Origin: Plantago major
Taxonomy: Eukaryota; Streptophyta; Magnoliopsida; Lamiales; Plantaginaceae
Direction: 5' to 3'
NCBI GenBank assembly: GCA_026545765.1
Contig: CM048839.1
Coordinates: forward strand, 18,786,566-18,850,565
DNA: 64,000 nucleotides
The translations under genes and the position numbers were made by a program. Below, piece after piece: positions 27,962 through 42,200 of this stretch. Under the pieces are notes generated by a model that was not told the origin of the DNA, searched no databases, and saw only the letters and a list, made by a program, of their open reading frames with translations. The first letter of the stretch is position 1. Each line of letters starts with the position of its first letter.

Positions 27962-30400
27962 ATGTCTCTGAGCGATGCACCCGTTCTAAAGCCAGAAAAC
28001 TACGAGAAATGGAAGAACAACATGATGCTCCATCTGGAGGCCATTAGTGATGAGATGATCTATGTCATCAATGAAGGGCCTATCAAAATCAGACAACTCA
28101 AACAAGTCACTGAGGTTTCTGATGGAAGAAAAGCCTCGATAAGGAAGATGGAAGCGAGGACATGGTCGCTAGTGATAGTGGTCATGTTGCTCGTGGAAGC
28201 ATTATGTATGAAGACAAGCTAAGAGAGCTCGACATCGAAGATGCCAAGAGACATAGATTGATGGTCAAGCTCGTAATATAATCATCGATCGACACTGAGC
28301 ACATACAAAGGTAAATCAGGTGCTAAACGACGAAAGTTGCTCGCAATTGATTGAAGAAATGCGTTTAACCGAAAACCAAAGAAAACAAGTTCGAAGTTCT
28401 TAAATTGAAGTTCCAAAACTTCAAGCAAGGTCCCACCAAAACTCCGGAAGAACTTGATTTCGTGTTTACTACTCTTATGAGTGATATGGCTGCACTTGGT
28501 GAAAGCAGATACTCCAAATGTAAAAGATTAAGACTATTGTCAAGTCTCAATCACAACCGGGAGCACACTAAATTCTTTATTTCAACCAAGGAATGCCAAA
28601 TATTACTCCAAGAGAGCTCTTCTCTCATCTTGCATCAGAGATTATGAGACAACTCAGAGAACAAACAACCGAGAAGTTGCAAAGTGTTGCTCTAGTCTCT
28701 CAAGGTACTTCGAAAAGAAAGATACCAAAGACGATTCAAGAAAATGCTCGGCAAGAAGACGCATGAATAAATTTGTGAGTCAAGAGATTGAGAGAAGAAA
28801 AGCTAAAGAAAATGAAAAAGCATCTCGCCCAAACTATCATCAAGATAAGAACATTCAACTAAACAACTCTCAAGACCCCATTCAGAAAGGTGTTAGTCGA
28901 ATCGCAGAGATAGGAAATGATATTCGCTTCTATCAAAAGCTGGTCACTTCAAGAGAGATTGCCCTTTAAACAAGCTCAAGATAGGTGACAAGAAGGATGT
29001 AAGAAATTACAAAAGAAATCAAAGGGCCTTCGATCAAGAAAGGAAAAAGATTCAAATACAACTTGATGCTCTAGATATTGAGACAGATTCTGAAGATGGA
29101 GATTCAGATAACTTAAACCTACCATCACCAGAATTGTGTGGAATCACCCACAACGTAATCGACTCCGGCCTTAAGAAGAATGAAATGTGTGGAGTTGCTG
29201 AGATTGCTGGTCCAGACATCTCCAACATTGAAATGTGTCTTATGGTGATGAGGTAACTAACATTTCACAATTTCGTACTATGAGAGTGATGATGGAATTG
29301 AGCATCCGGAGTTAATCAGAGTGAATTGATCGTTATGAGAAAGAATTTGGAAGCACAATCCAAAACCGAATTCTAGAGGAAAGCAAAGAAACTCTTGAAA
29401 AAGAGGTTTCTGAGCTAACCAGGGTATCTGAGAACAAGAGCGCTGAAATAGCCCTTCTGAAAAGTCAGATATCTGAAAATGAAAATTTTCACAAACTAGC
29501 CTTGGATGAACTTAATAAGAAAATGATGAAGCTGCTTTCTGAGAATGAGGAACTCCGAAAGAAAGAGCTATCCTTCCAATCTTATGCAAAGGCTAGTGAC
29601 ACTCACCGAGGTTCAATCATATCCGAGATCCCTCCGAGAAAGGTGGACTTGGACTTGATGAACAATCAAGCAATTCGCCTCCTCCAAGAAGGGTGATGAT
29701 AGGTTGACCTTTGTAAAAAGTCAACAGAATGGTTCTTCAACCACCTATAGCATTGGTCAGAAAGCTAGGGTAGTTGACAAAGGAAAAGGAGTAGCAACTC
29801 AGCCTTTGAAAGAACAACAAGTTCACAAGAATTATGTGGATAAGGTTTCTGAAAAGAAACACAACCCTCAGACATGCAACCATCCACAGTGCTATATTAC
29901 TAAGAAGGGAAGAATTGCTGGAATAGGCAAATTCTCAACTATACCATTTTATGAAAATAAAGATGGTGCAGAAACTAGTAAGGCTTCTGAAGACCGCATT
30001 CAGAAAGCCAAAGGTGTTCGAAATGGCATTGGCTATCGTGCTATTGGAAAAGTCCTTTTACAACAATATAAGGAAGGACAAGAACAATGACGCAAGGCTG
30101 ATATTGCACGTAGCAATAAACAGAAGTGGAAGAAATCTCAAACCACTGAAAAACTGAATGCCAAAGCTAGAAGGAACCTGGCCAGAAAGGCTAAGTTTGC
30201 TGAAAAGCAACCCCAGAAACCCAGGATCCAGAAAGCACCAAAGGGAACACCTAGAAACACCCCAAGAAGGAAGATTGAGATCAAAATTACTAATTTCATT
30301 GCATCTCCTTCTGATCAAGTTAGACAAAAACAAACTCCCAAGAAATTCACTAAAATGTGGATTCCTACTGGAAGAATGTTTAGTCTAAATGGTTCTATCT
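27962..30400 (+). mobile_element. gag part of Copia A (fossil)
   Basis: The gag region begins at an ATG at 27962 with the plant Copia opening SLSDAPVLKPENYEKWKNNM. Charged, coiled-coil-like segments follow (29502-29696 and 29704-30090). The corresponding region of element B begins the same way. Broken, with many interruptions. Confidence 0.8.
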
Positions 30401-30449
30401 CTGAAGCAAGAACCTAACTCCTGTTTCCTGTTTTGTGCAGAACTCCTCT

Positions 30450-31650
30450 TAGACTAAGGCTCAATGGCTATTTGATAGTGGATGCGGAAAGCACATGACA
30501 GGAGACAAAGCAAATCTCGTCAACTACAAAGCTTGCAACACTAGACCAGACATCAGATTTGCTGGAGGAGAATTAAATCCCTCTCTGGGATTTGGCAACG
30601 TCAAATTAGGATATTTAACAATTACTGACGTATTACATGTTAAGGGTTTGAAATACAATCTATTTAGCATGAGCGCTTATGCATAAGGATTCACTGTGAA
30701 ATTCAAAGCAAAGTTTTGCAAACTTATTGACAATGAGTCAAAGCAGACGGTCTTGGTTGCTCGGCGAAAAGGTAGTCTTTATGTTGCCGATTGGGCATCT
30801 GCCACAACTGAAGAATGTCTCATGGTGAGGCATTAAGAAAGCAATAAATCACCCCTTGCTGATGAACTCTCAGAAAGGTTCAAGGAACTAATGTTAAAGG
30901 ATTCTGAAGAAGAACCCTCAGAAAGGAAAAACATCATTATGGAAAGGGAGGATGACTCTGACGAAGAAAAGCATGAAATGCCTAGTAACAACCAGATGAT
31001 TCTCAGACATGATGAAGAATTTTCTATGAGATTTCCAGAAATGGAAACTGAAGATGTTCATCAGAGAGCTAATTCTGGAAATGACCTCTCGTGTGCATGT
31101 CCCAGAAAGCCCTCACACTGAGCAAGTGTCAGACATTCAACGCCCTTCTGTGGTATAAATGTCATAGATACTGAAGAAGTATCAAGTCATAATCATAGTG
31201 ATTCACATTCAGATCACATAGATGTTGACCCTACTAGCCCCAAACCCATGATGAGATGGATCAAGGATCATCCTGCAAAGGATGTGATTGGACTAATCAA
31301 TCAAGGTGTTAGGACTAGGATAGCAATAGCCGAAAATGCTAATTCTCTCTTTGCATGTTTCATCTCAAACATTGAACCTAAAACTATTGAAGAAGCATTA
31401 AGAGACCAAGACTGGATCTCTGCAATGCAAGAAGAGTCGATCGCTTTGAAAGAAACAAAGTCTGGAAACTAGTTCCATTTGTAGAAGGAATATCTGTGAT
31501 TGGAACCAAGTGGGTTTTCAGAAACAAGATGAATGAATCTGGTGAAATAACCAGAAACAAAGCAAGGTTGGTTGCCAAGGGATTCACCCAGACTGAAGGC
31601 TTAGATTTTGATGAGTCATATGCACCAGTTGCCAGATTGGATGCGATAAG
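30450..31650 (+). mobile_element. Protease and first reverse-transcriptase part of Copia A (fossil)
   Basis: The aspartic protease motif WLFDSGC...HMTG lies at about 30460-30510, and LHVKGLKYNLFSMS at about 30630-30675. An acidic linker (30891-31121) follows, then the start of reverse transcriptase with [11 protein letters not shown] (about 31408-31440), [16 protein letters not shown] and the [10 protein letters not shown] motif just before 31650, where element B is inserted. No integrase core is visible in A. Broken. Confidence 0.82.
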
Positions 31651-33329
31651 TGTTAGATATTTTGATAGAATATCTGTTTAGATTTTGTTCAGCAACATGA
31701 TGACTTATCTTAGTCTCAGAAAGGCGATTAGTACTCTTGGTTCACTTGAACATTGTAAAAGAGGAAACCCACTAAGTATGATAGTCTAGCTAATCTTGTA
31801 TAGGATGTTAAGGTCTCAAAATGTAATTTTTCTTTTATGAAGAGAAGACCAAGAAGAAGACATCCAAGCAGAAAGCTCAACAACTTTTGAAGATTTGAAG
31901 AAAACTGCACAAGATTACTGAATCTGTTATTCAGATATCTTAGCCAGATATCTTGTAGACGTCAGCTTTCAAACAAATCGTGTCACAAGAGATATATGAG
32001 AAATGAGATACATATCGAAAACAAGGAAAGTGTCCATATATCTATTCTCGAGATACCTTGAGCATTTACCACGCTTCGAAGAGAAACATATATTGCAAAC
32101 AAAGTTGTTTCAATAAATACAAGTGGTATCTCAAGAATGAAGATAAGGATGTGCAAAGAATCGCACAACAAGTCTAGTCCGACATAAAGCATAGTTCCGT
32201 TGACACTACATGACAAAAAGTATAGTACAATGCATTTAATGCACGGACAGAGATGTCTGAATAAAAGCAACGGCAACTTCTGAGAAGAAGACAAAACCTG
32301 CTACAGTACTATACACAGATATCGATAGTTCGAATTTGAGCCCAACGGATACTATTCAAACGGTACTCAAATTCATCTATAAATATCAACACTTAGACAA
32401 ATTTTGAAAAACACACATCAGATAATACCAAACATAGAACTCAACATCCTACTCTCTCAAAGCAACTTACTTATTATCAAAGCTTCATGACTAAAGCTTT
32501 TGATCTTGAGTAAACACTGAAGTTCTAAGTGTCCTGATCCTAAACAAGCAAAGCTATCTGTGAAGGAGTTGAATCAAAAGATCAACTATCTGAGATTCAT
32601 TCTCTTGAACAGATATCATAAGACTTGGGTCAGTAAAATCGAACTAGATACCACACGCTGTAAAGTGTATTAAGTAACTTAGTTCACAGAGCTATCTGAA
32701 TAACTGAAAAGTTATTAAGACGCTCATCTGACAACTCAAACCGAAACCAACACCAAAACCGTGGAGATGTGAAGTACTTAGTTTAAAAAATCAGGGAATA
32801 ACTCCAAGGTTACCGGAGTATAGGAAGTACTTGATTTGGGAAACTAAGGAATAACTCCAAAGTTTTTGAGTATAGGAAGTACTTAGCTTGGGAAGCTAGG
32901 GAACAACTCAAAGGTTTCTGAGTATAGGAAGTATCTTCGTCAAGAAGCTAGGGAACAACTCAGGGGGAACATTTGGTTGGGAACCAATTGTTCAGAATCT
33001 TAGAATAGGATTTTTGTAAGGTTATCTCAATTATCTGTTCTAGTGAATTCTAGGTCTCTGATAGACCGAAGTGGATTAGTTGGAGGATTACTCCACCTCC
33101 AGATACCACTATACTTGCTGTGTCATTTACATTTCTGTATTTATACTTCAGCAACACACACACACTTATTAACTGTTTCTACACTTATCTTTATTAAGTC
33201 TTCCGCACTCTGATTCTAAGTATCAGATATCCATTCAGATATCTGAGAAACATTTGTTATCGACAAAAGTATTAAAAGACTATTCACCCCCCCCTCTAGT
33301 CTTTTACTTTGCCGTTATCTGGACCAACA
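31651..33329 (+). repeat. 5' LTR of Copia B
   Basis: About 1.68 kb, beginning TGTTAGATATTTTG and ending CTGGACCAACA. It pairs with 45846-47514. It shares its 3' third with the LTR of A but has a different 5' part. Four tandem units lie near 32765-32965. Confidence 0.94.
32765..32965 (+). repeat. Four-unit tandem repeat inside LTR B
   Basis: Four imperfect units of about 50 bp, each with GGAAGTACTT-type sequence, a TTGGGAAGCTAGG-type word, and AACAACTC or AATAACTC. The matching array in the 3' LTR lies at about 46958-47140. Confidence 0.78.
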
Positions 33330-33331
33330 AG

Positions 33332-33343
33332 TGGTATCAGAGC
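33332..33343 (+). other. Primer binding site of Copia B
   Basis: TGGTATCAGAGC, two bases after the LTR, identical to the site in A; complementary to initiator tRNA-Met. Confidence 0.9.
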
Positions 33344-33446
33344 AGGAGGTTCACCAGCCTTCTGCACTGAACCTAGATCCCCAGATTGGTGAAGGAACTT
33401 TGTCCACTTTTGAGGACTATTTAATTTGTGTGTTAAGTGTGCAAGT

Positions 33447-35900
33447 ATGTCTCTGAGTGATGCACCCGTTCTCAAACCAGAGAACTACGAGAAATGGAAA
33501 AATAACATGATGCTCCACCTTGAAGCCATTAGTGACGAGATGATCGAAGTAATAAAGAATGGCCCAATAGTCATTCAACAACTTAAGCAAGTCATGGAGG
33601 TTTCAAGTGGAAGAGACAGAGATCAAAGCGAAGGATCTTCACAAACAGATGCGTCAACTAGTGGAAGATCTACTGGTCACGTTATTTACGAACCAAAGCC
33701 CAGAGAACTCGACATCTAAGATGCCAAGAGGAATCGTCTGATGGTCAAGCTCGTAACATCATCATCGATCGACACTGAGCACATACAAGGTAAACGTGGG
33801 GTGCTAAACGGCGAAAAGTCGCTCGCAACCGATTGAAGAAATCTGCTTTAACCGAGAAAACCAAGGAAAACAAGTTCGAAGTTCTAAAGTTGAAATTTCA
33901 AAATTTCAAACAAGGTCCCACCAAACTCGAAGAACTTGATTTCAGATTTACCACTCTTATGAGTGATATGGCAAAGACTTGGGAAAGCAATAGATACTCT
34001 CAATGAGAAGATTAAGACTATTGTCAAGTCTTAACCACAACCGGGAGCATACTAAATTCTTTTATTTCAACCAAGGTATGCCAAATATCACTCCAAAGGA
34101 ACTTTTCTCTCATCTTGCTATCGTTGACTATGAGACAACTCAGAGAGAACAAACAACCAAAAGTTGCGTAATGTTGCTCTAGTTAATCAAGGAACTTCAA
34201 AAGAAGAAAAGCAAGGAGGAGATCGAGGATGCTCTTGCCGCAAAGCAAATGAGTAAATTTGTCACGAGAAATTGAGAGAAGAAAAGTCAAAGAGAAGTCG
34301 AAAAAGCATCTAGTTCAAACTATCACCAAGACAAAATATGCAAAGCTCACGAACAAGCCAAATCGTAAAGCATCATGTACCGAGGAAGCGTAAATTGGAA
34401 ACGATATCTGCTTCTATTGTCGTAAATCGCCACTTCAAGAAGGATTGTCCCGCCTCAACAAACTAAGGACGACACAAGAAAGATAGAAGAATCTTCGTAA
34501 GAAGCCGTAAAGCTTTGTTAATCAAGAAAGAAAGAAAATCCAAATTCAACCGGATGCTCTAGACGCTGAAACAGATTCATTCAAGATGACAATTCAGATG
34601 ATTCAACCCTACCATCACCGTAATTATGTGGAGTTACTCATGATATAATCGACTTCGCCTCAAGAAGAATGAAATGTGGAGTTGTCGAGATTGACGGACC
34701 GTACATCTCCAACATAGAAAACTGCCTTATGGCTGATGAGGTAACACATACTTCTTGCTACACTTATGAAAGTGATGAAGAGGAAATAAAAATCTAGAAA
34801 ATCTCAGAAAGAACTTGACATCTATGAAAGAGAATTTCTAATGATCCGAGCTAGAGCCGAAAACTCAAGAAGAAAAGAATTCTCTTGAAAAGGAAAATTC
34901 TCAATTAGTTAAAGATTCCGAGAGAAAGGATGCCGAAAACGATTTCTCAAAGCTCGATATCCGAGGCTAAAAAGTCACATGAAGAAGCAATCGAAGTTAC
35001 GAAAAGAATTATGAAAATCTTCTTTCGAAAATAAGGAACTCAAGAAGAAAGAACTATCTTTTCAATCTTATGCCAAAGCTAGTGACACTTCATCAAGTAC
35101 AATCTTACTTAAGAGATCCTTCAAAAGAAAGGACTTGGTCAATACTCGACAGATTGCTCTATTACTCAATAAGAGTAAGGAGAAGAGAACATTTGTAAGT
35201 ACTCAAAGAAGACGGTTCCCATGCAATCTATAGTATCGGTGAAAAGACAAAGATTGTCGACAAAGGAAAGGCAACATGACTAAACCTTTGGGAAAAACAA
35301 GTAAAAAACAAACTGTTGGTACGTCTCGAAAAGAAACACAACACCGAAAAGTGTAAACACCCACAAGGTTATGTCTCAAAAGGTAGAATTGCAGAGTCGC
35401 AAATTCTCCCATGTCACTTTTTCTCGAAAGAAATTGATCAACCAGACTAGCAAAGTCACGAGAAAAGATCTCGATAGCTTCAAGTGCTCAAACGGTATTG
35501 CCACAGAGGCATCGAAAACAACTTGCTCATGAGTACAAGCAGAGCAAGAACGATGGGAAAGCTAGAATTTCTCAAAGCAATTATCAAGTGGAAGTTAAAT
35601 CAAGCCACCGAAAATCAATGCTGTGGCTAGAAGAAATCTGGCAAGGAAGGCTAAGTTTGCTGAAAAGCAAACTAAGAAACCTGACAGGTATCTGAAAGCA
35701 TCATATGGAGCACCTAGGAACACACCAAGGAAGAAAATAATTCTTACTAATGATAACTTTCATTCAAATAGAATTCCTCCTTACGCTCCTCGCCGACAAA
35801 AGCATATTTCAAAGAAATTCACTCAAAATGGATTCCTACCGAAGAACTTTTAATTCGACGGTTCCATCAAAGATATGAGAACCTAATCTCGCTTCTGTCA
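33447..35900 (+). mobile_element. gag part of Copia B (fossil)
   Basis: Starts at the ATG at 33447 with SLSDAPVLKPENYEKWKNNM as in A. A short cysteine-containing segment (FYCRK, about 34410) may be the remains of the gag zinc knuckle. Heavily broken; no further domain can be defined safely. Confidence 0.72.
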
Positions 35901-35924
35901 GTGCGTAATGCCTCCGGACCAAAG

Positions 35925-37439
35925 CACAATGGCTATTTGATAGTGGATGCGAAAGCACATGACAGAGACAAAGCAAATCGTTGACTACAAAGCTTGCAAC
36001 ACAGTGACCGTACATCGACGGTTTGGAGGAGAATTAAATCCTCTCCGGGATTTGGCAACGCTAAATTGGGAACTTTAACAATCACGACGTATTACATGTT
36101 AAGGATTTGAAATACAATCTATTTAGCATGAGTCGCTTATGCATAAGCGGTTTTACTATTAAATTCAAAGCTAAATATCGCAAACTAATTGACAATGAGT
36201 CAAAGTGCATACCTTAGTTGGTCGTGGAAAGGCGCCTTTATGTTGCCGACTAGGCATCCGCCACAATCAAGAATGTCTCATGGTGAGTCAATCTGGTCAC
36301 ACGTAAGAGCACCGTTATGGCACAAAAGAATGAGTCACTTGAATTTCAAAACTCTGAATAGACTTGCCAAGAAAGAGTTAGTGGTTGGTCTTCCCAAAAC
36401 ATCTTTCAGAAAGGATGGTATCTGTTCTGCCTGTCAGATGGGGAAACAATCTAAGATCTCTTTCAAGTCTAAAATCAGACACTCTAGTGTTAGACCACTG
36501 CAACTTTTACATATGGATCTTTTTGAATCATCTGTAACTAGTTATGCAGGAAAGAAATATGGTCTGGTTGTTGTAGATGACTTCACAAGATTCACTTGGG
36601 TTGTCTTTCTGAAACACAAATCTGATGCCAGGGTGGAGATACCAAACTTGCTGAAAAAGCTTGAGATCATGAAAAATGAAAAGGTATCTGCAATCAGAAC
36701 AGATCATGGCACTGAGTTTGTCAATCAGTACATAAAGGAGTTTTGTACCTGCAAAGGTATACAACACCAACTTTCCTCTGTAAGAACACCTCAACAAAAT
36801 GGTGTTGCAGAAAGGAAAAACAGAACCCTTAGAGAAGCTGCAAGGACAATGCTAGCTGACACTGAGATAAGTGAAATATATTGGGTTGAAGCTGTAAACA
36901 CAGCCTGCTACACTCAGAATAGATGCTTGATAAACAAACATCATGACAGGACCCCCTATGAAATTATGGTTGGAAGACCTCCTAATATCAAACATCTGAG
37001 AGTATTTGGTTGTAGATGTTTTGTTCTAAACAATGGGAAAGTTTTTCTGAGAACATTTCAACCAAAGGCAGATGAAGGTGTTTTTCTTGGCTATTCCACA
37101 AACAGCAAAGCTTACAGAGTTTACAACAAAAGAACAAAGAAAATTGAAGAATTAGTTCATGTTGTATTCTATGAAGGAAGTAAGAAAACACCTCCTACTG
37201 ATGAACTCTCAGAAAAGTTCAAAGAACTATTACTGAGGGATACTAAAGAAGAATCCTCAGAAAGGAAAAACATCGTTATGGAAAGTGAGGATGACTCTGA
37301 CGAAGAAAAGCTTGAAAAGCCTAGTAACAACAAGATGACTCACAAACATGATGAGGAATTTCCTATGAGTTTTCCAGAAATGGAACAGGTTACTGAGAAC
37401 CTTCATCATGGAGAGGTATCTGAAAATAAGAATGCTTAA
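35925..37439 (+). mobile_element. Protease and integrase parts of Copia B (fossil)
   Basis: Traces of the protease active-site region WLFDSGC lie at about 35930-35952. The integrase part (about 36290-37190) is well preserved: an HHCC zinc motif (HKRMSH...CSACQMGK), the core with LLHMDLFE, IRTDHGTEF and PQQNGVAERKNRTLREAAR, then the GYSTNSKAYRVYNKRT region. An acidic linker follows (37200-37436). A clean frame covers 36189-37439, one of the least decayed stretches of B. Confidence 0.88.
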
Positions 37440-39220
37440 ATGCATGTCTCAGATATCTCTAACACTAAAAAAGTGTCAGATATCCATGACATTTCTCATA
37501 TGTCAGATATCTTAGATACTGAAAAAGTATCAAATCAAAATCTTAGTGATTCACATTCAGATCACCTGGATATTGATCCTACTAGCACTAAACCTTTGAT
37601 GAAATGGATCAAAGATCATCCTACAAAGGATATAATTGGACCAATTAATCAGGGTGTTAGGACTAGGAGAGCAATAGCTGCAAATGCTGATTCTCTCTTT
37701 GGATGTTTCATCTCGAATATTGAACCTAAAAGTATAGAAGAAGCATTAGGAGACCAAGACTGGATCTCTGCAATGCAAGAAGAGTTGGATCTATTTGAGA
37801 GAAATAGAGTCTGGAAACTAGTTCCATTTATAGAAGGAATATCTGTGATTGGAACTAAGTGGGTTTTCAGAAATAAAATGAATGAAACTGGTGAAATAAC
37901 CAGAAACAAAGCAAGATTGGTTGCCAAGGATTCACCAGATCAAGGCTTAGATTTTGATGAGTCATATGCACCATTGCCGATTGATGCAATAAGACTCTTT
38001 CTAGCCTTTGCACTCATAAAATTTCAAAGTTTATCGATGGATGTCAAAAGCGATTCCTAAACGGTGAACTTCCGTAAGAAGTTTATGTTGAGCAACCACC
38101 GGCTTTGAAGTTTCCTCGTAAAGTAGAATGGTCTATAAATTACGTAAAGCTCAGATGGATCAAACAGGCTCCAAGAGCATGGTATGACACTTTGGCCAAA
38201 TACCTTCTGGAAAGTGGTTTCAAGAAAGGCGAAGTTGATAAAACTTTATTTACCTTAAATCATGATGGGAAACTACTCTTAGTTCAAATATATGTTGATG
38301 ACATCATATTTGGATCTAAGGACAAGCAACTTTGTAATGACTTTGCAAATCTCATGAAAAACAAGTTTGAGATGAGCATGATGGGAGAAATGAATTATTT
38401 CAGGATTGCAAGTCAAGCAACTCAATGATGGAATATTCATTAGTCAAACAAAGTATGCAAAAGATATGCTCACAAAATTCAATCTTAAGCCTTCAAAAGA
38501 ATGCTAAGATACCTATGAGCATTGGAACCAAAATGACCTATACCGAATCGATAAGAGTGTTGAAGAACATAAGTATAGGAAATTGATAGTTCACTACTTT
38601 ACCTCACCGCAAGTAGACTGATATTCAATATGTCATTGAGTATGTGCTAGATTTCGCACAAATCCAATGCAAACACACTACAACATTGCTATGAAAATAT
38701 TAAGGTATGTGAAGGGTACAGAGATGTAGGATCGTGGTATCCTAAAGAAAGTGAATTGAGTTTAGCTGGTACTCGATGTCGATTATGCCGGATCATTGCT
38801 TGATAGGAAAAGCACCTCAGAACTTGCCGGCACTAGACTTATCTCATGGTTTAGCAAGAAGCAAAACTCAATTGCAACTTCTACCACAGAGGTCAATATA
38901 TTGTCGGTTGTTGTGCAACACAAATTCGTGGATACAACAACAACTTAAAGACTATGGACTCGATGAGAAGAAAACTCCCATTTTCTCGTGACAACACAAG
39001 TGCTATTACATTACACGTAATCCTAAATTTCATGCCAGAACAAAGCACATTGATGTTAGACATCACTTCATCAGAGACCATGTTTAAAAAGGCAATATAG
39101 AGATACTCAAGTTGGGACTGAAGACCAACTTGCAGATATCTTCACTAAGCCATTACAAGAAAGTAGATTCTTAGCCTTAAGACATAGTCTTGGACTAATG
39201 GAACTACCAATGAACTGAAA
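37440..39220 (+). mobile_element. Reverse transcriptase and RNase H parts of Copia B (fossil)
   Basis: Reverse transcriptase motifs are [16 protein letters not shown] (about 37758-37800), [16 protein letters not shown], and the catalytic YVDDIIFGS (about 38291-38318). RNase H remains include the DADYAGS-type region (about 38770) and the final AD-FTKP-type motif near 39130-39155. Broken in several places. Confidence 0.85.
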
Positions 39221-42200
39221 AAAAAATTCGTATCCGAACGGCATCCAGAAAAGAGGTATCCGAACGGGCATCCAGAGAAGAGGTATCCGAACGGTATCCG
39301 TAAAAGAGAGAAGAGGTATCTGGAACGGGAACCCAGAAGTCAAAAAGGCTAAAGAGCAAAAAGATAGTTTAAGATCTCTGAGACGGGAACTCAGATGTCT
39401 GAATCATTCTATAAACGGGGAACACTAAAGAGAATAGTATAACTATCTGCAGTCAACTACTCTCTTGAAACTCGCATTATTTCTATCTTGATGAAAAACT
39501 TGGAAAAATCCTAAGTATAAGACAGATTCAGATGCTAATGTTGTCCTTGCTCAAACAGAATTGTGATTCAGATAGCTAATAGCCAAAATTCATTAAATGG
39601 GCACAATTACATTTGTTGATTGTGATCATTGCTGGAGAAGCAATGGTGACCCTTGATGAATTCAAGCGCTTGATCTGAACGGCAGAAATTAATTCACAGT
39701 AAATAGTGGACTGTTGAAATTCAGACATGGCCCACTAAGCATTTAATGCCGAAACTACTTTTGATCATGCCGGCTTGCAAATCACAGATACGTACACACA
39801 AAATCAATTTGTATGTATTTGTCTGTTGAGATTCACTTGCTATATATACAGGATTTTGGCAAATGAAATCACTTTTGCCTAATCCGAAATTTCAACTTGC
39901 ATCAAAACAGCAAAAACCTTCTCCTAATCCTCTGCAACTTCTCTAAAATCTCTGCAAATCTTGATTAAGTTTTTCTGAAAAGAATCACTCAATCGAATCT
40001 ATTTCAAACACAAGATTCAAATCCTTACTATATAAAGAGATGGCCTCCAAGAACACTTCTACACAGAAATCCCAATCCTCCACTGGTACTGCTGAAAAGC
40101 AAGCACCAGAGTTGGTTATTGTTAACAATCGACTGGTAGGAGCTTTCAATCCTGACCATTGGACTTCAAGTCACGTAATGATTTGGGTGGTGCCATGGTC
40201 GAGGAATACCTCACGTCTGAATAGAGAACCAAGCCGATGTAAAGCTAATTCTCGACATGTTGAAAAGGCACAAATCAAGGGCTTTGTATCCGCTTTCTAG
40301 TGGAATTTCATCACTTGATGTGTTGAATTTTACAACAACCTGTGATAATTTCCGTGTATCCAAGGCACTGAAATAGTGTCTATCAAAACCTCAGTCCAAG
40401 GAAAGGAAATCCTTCTGGACTTAACAACTTTCTGTAAGTTGTTTGAGGTTCAAAATCTTGGAAAGGATTTTGAAATAAACACCAAGGATGAGGAACTACT
40501 TGAAGGTGTCAAAGAACTTTACAGTGATGTGTGTGATCTTGAGAAATCAGATACACCCACCGAAGTTCAAACTTGTCGACATCCCAACCGCATATCCGCT
40601 GGTTCATCGATGTACTGCCTTGCATTCTTCATGTATGCTTTGATGGTCTACAAGGAGGTGCTGACCAGATAAGCCAAGAACGATGGATCATGATGTTCTT
40701 GCTGAATCAACAAGACAAAAGGCTGGAAAACCCTTTCAACTGGGGAAAGTACGCCTTCATGAAATTTGTGAAGAAGATTCAAGGCTTCGAGCTTAAGATT
40801 GTTAAAGGACTAGCTGAGCCAAAGGCCACAGAGGATATGGTCCAAGATATGCTACTTCCGGAAAAGCTTGGCATTGAACTCGAGAGACTACCAAATAGCC
40901 AACAAGAATTTACTCTACAAGTATGAGTACACAAATCGATGAAAAGGTTACCGGGTCTCGTAAAGGTCCTAAGAAGAGAAAATCAAAAGATATCTCAATA
41001 AAAGGTTATACCAAGAAGCCTGTAACTTCAAGAAAGAAGTCCGGCAAATCGTAAGACACACCTAAAGAGGTCGACAATTCTCAGATATCTACAAACATGG
41101 CAGATGAACTCATCAATACTGCAAAAGAGTTATCACCTACTGAACAAGTAGACTCAGCAAGAGAAAGTGCTTTCAGAAATGTTGCGACTAATGCAGAAAG
41201 CCTTGCTGATGAACTCATGAATGCTGCCAAAAGTGGTGAAAACACCAAGCCCCATCCGCAGTAAACCGCAGGAATAATGGACCAATCGCCCAATGCCGAT
41301 GAGAGCTCGACGATGAAGATGATGAATTAGTCATCTCTCAAGTCCTAGAAAATCAAAGAGGGCTAAGGTTACTAAACAAGTAATCGTGATAAGGTATTCA
41401 AGAAGAACCTACACCACAAAGTTGTCAACCTATAGCAAAGGTTGTTGGTGCAAACACATCATCGGGGAATGACTCTCTTGCACAACTTCACAAAGCCCCG
41501 ATGAGTGGTATCTTAGTATCGGCGATGTCATGGAATGCCACATCTAAGAACTGGAAGAACATTCTATCGATCAATCTTCCGCCTGCATAACCACAACAAC
41601 CACAAACACAACAACCACAACAGCCACAAGTGGTTGATGAAATGGTAAATGAACTCCATTTTGAAATACCAAAGAATACAGCTTTGTCAAGAAAATCAGA
41701 ATCGAAAGGTGTTCTAACTCAATGAGAGGGATCAAACCGAGACATCTACTCGTAATGATCAACTGGGGAGGCAACCGAGTTGCATACTCAGGAAGGTGTG
41801 AAGTACCGTAAACTTCAAACAAAGAAACCGAATCGACAAGACGACCAATGTATAGAAAGGTCACAAGTTCGAGACCAATCACCGAACCGCCGTAAATGAT
41901 GGTTTAACTCTTACCTTGTGAAAATTTTTATACTTATAAATCTTGTTACCTTATATAAGAATTTCTTTGTTACAGTCGAGTTAGAACGGAAAACAAGAGG
42001 AAGTCAAAAGCTTACCTCAGAATCGAAAAAGAGGTTCCTTCAACCTCAACTCTTGAGAAATCGAGCCTATGCCATGTAAATGATTCTTAAAGAGAACTAA
42101 CTTTTCAAGAAAATTTTTGTATGCTCATTAATGATAAATGTTTCTAACAGCTCCAACCGAGATGGAAGAAGATAAGGCATAAATGCTGAGACAAACCCGT

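Noticed and set aside
31728-31910. 60-residue minus-strand frame, also found identically at 45923-46105
   Set aside because: It recurs only because both positions are the two LTRs of Copia B.
32765-32965. Regularly spaced repeats that could be mistaken for a CRISPR array
   Set aside because: Units are adjacent and imperfect, lie in a plant LTR, and have no unique spacers.
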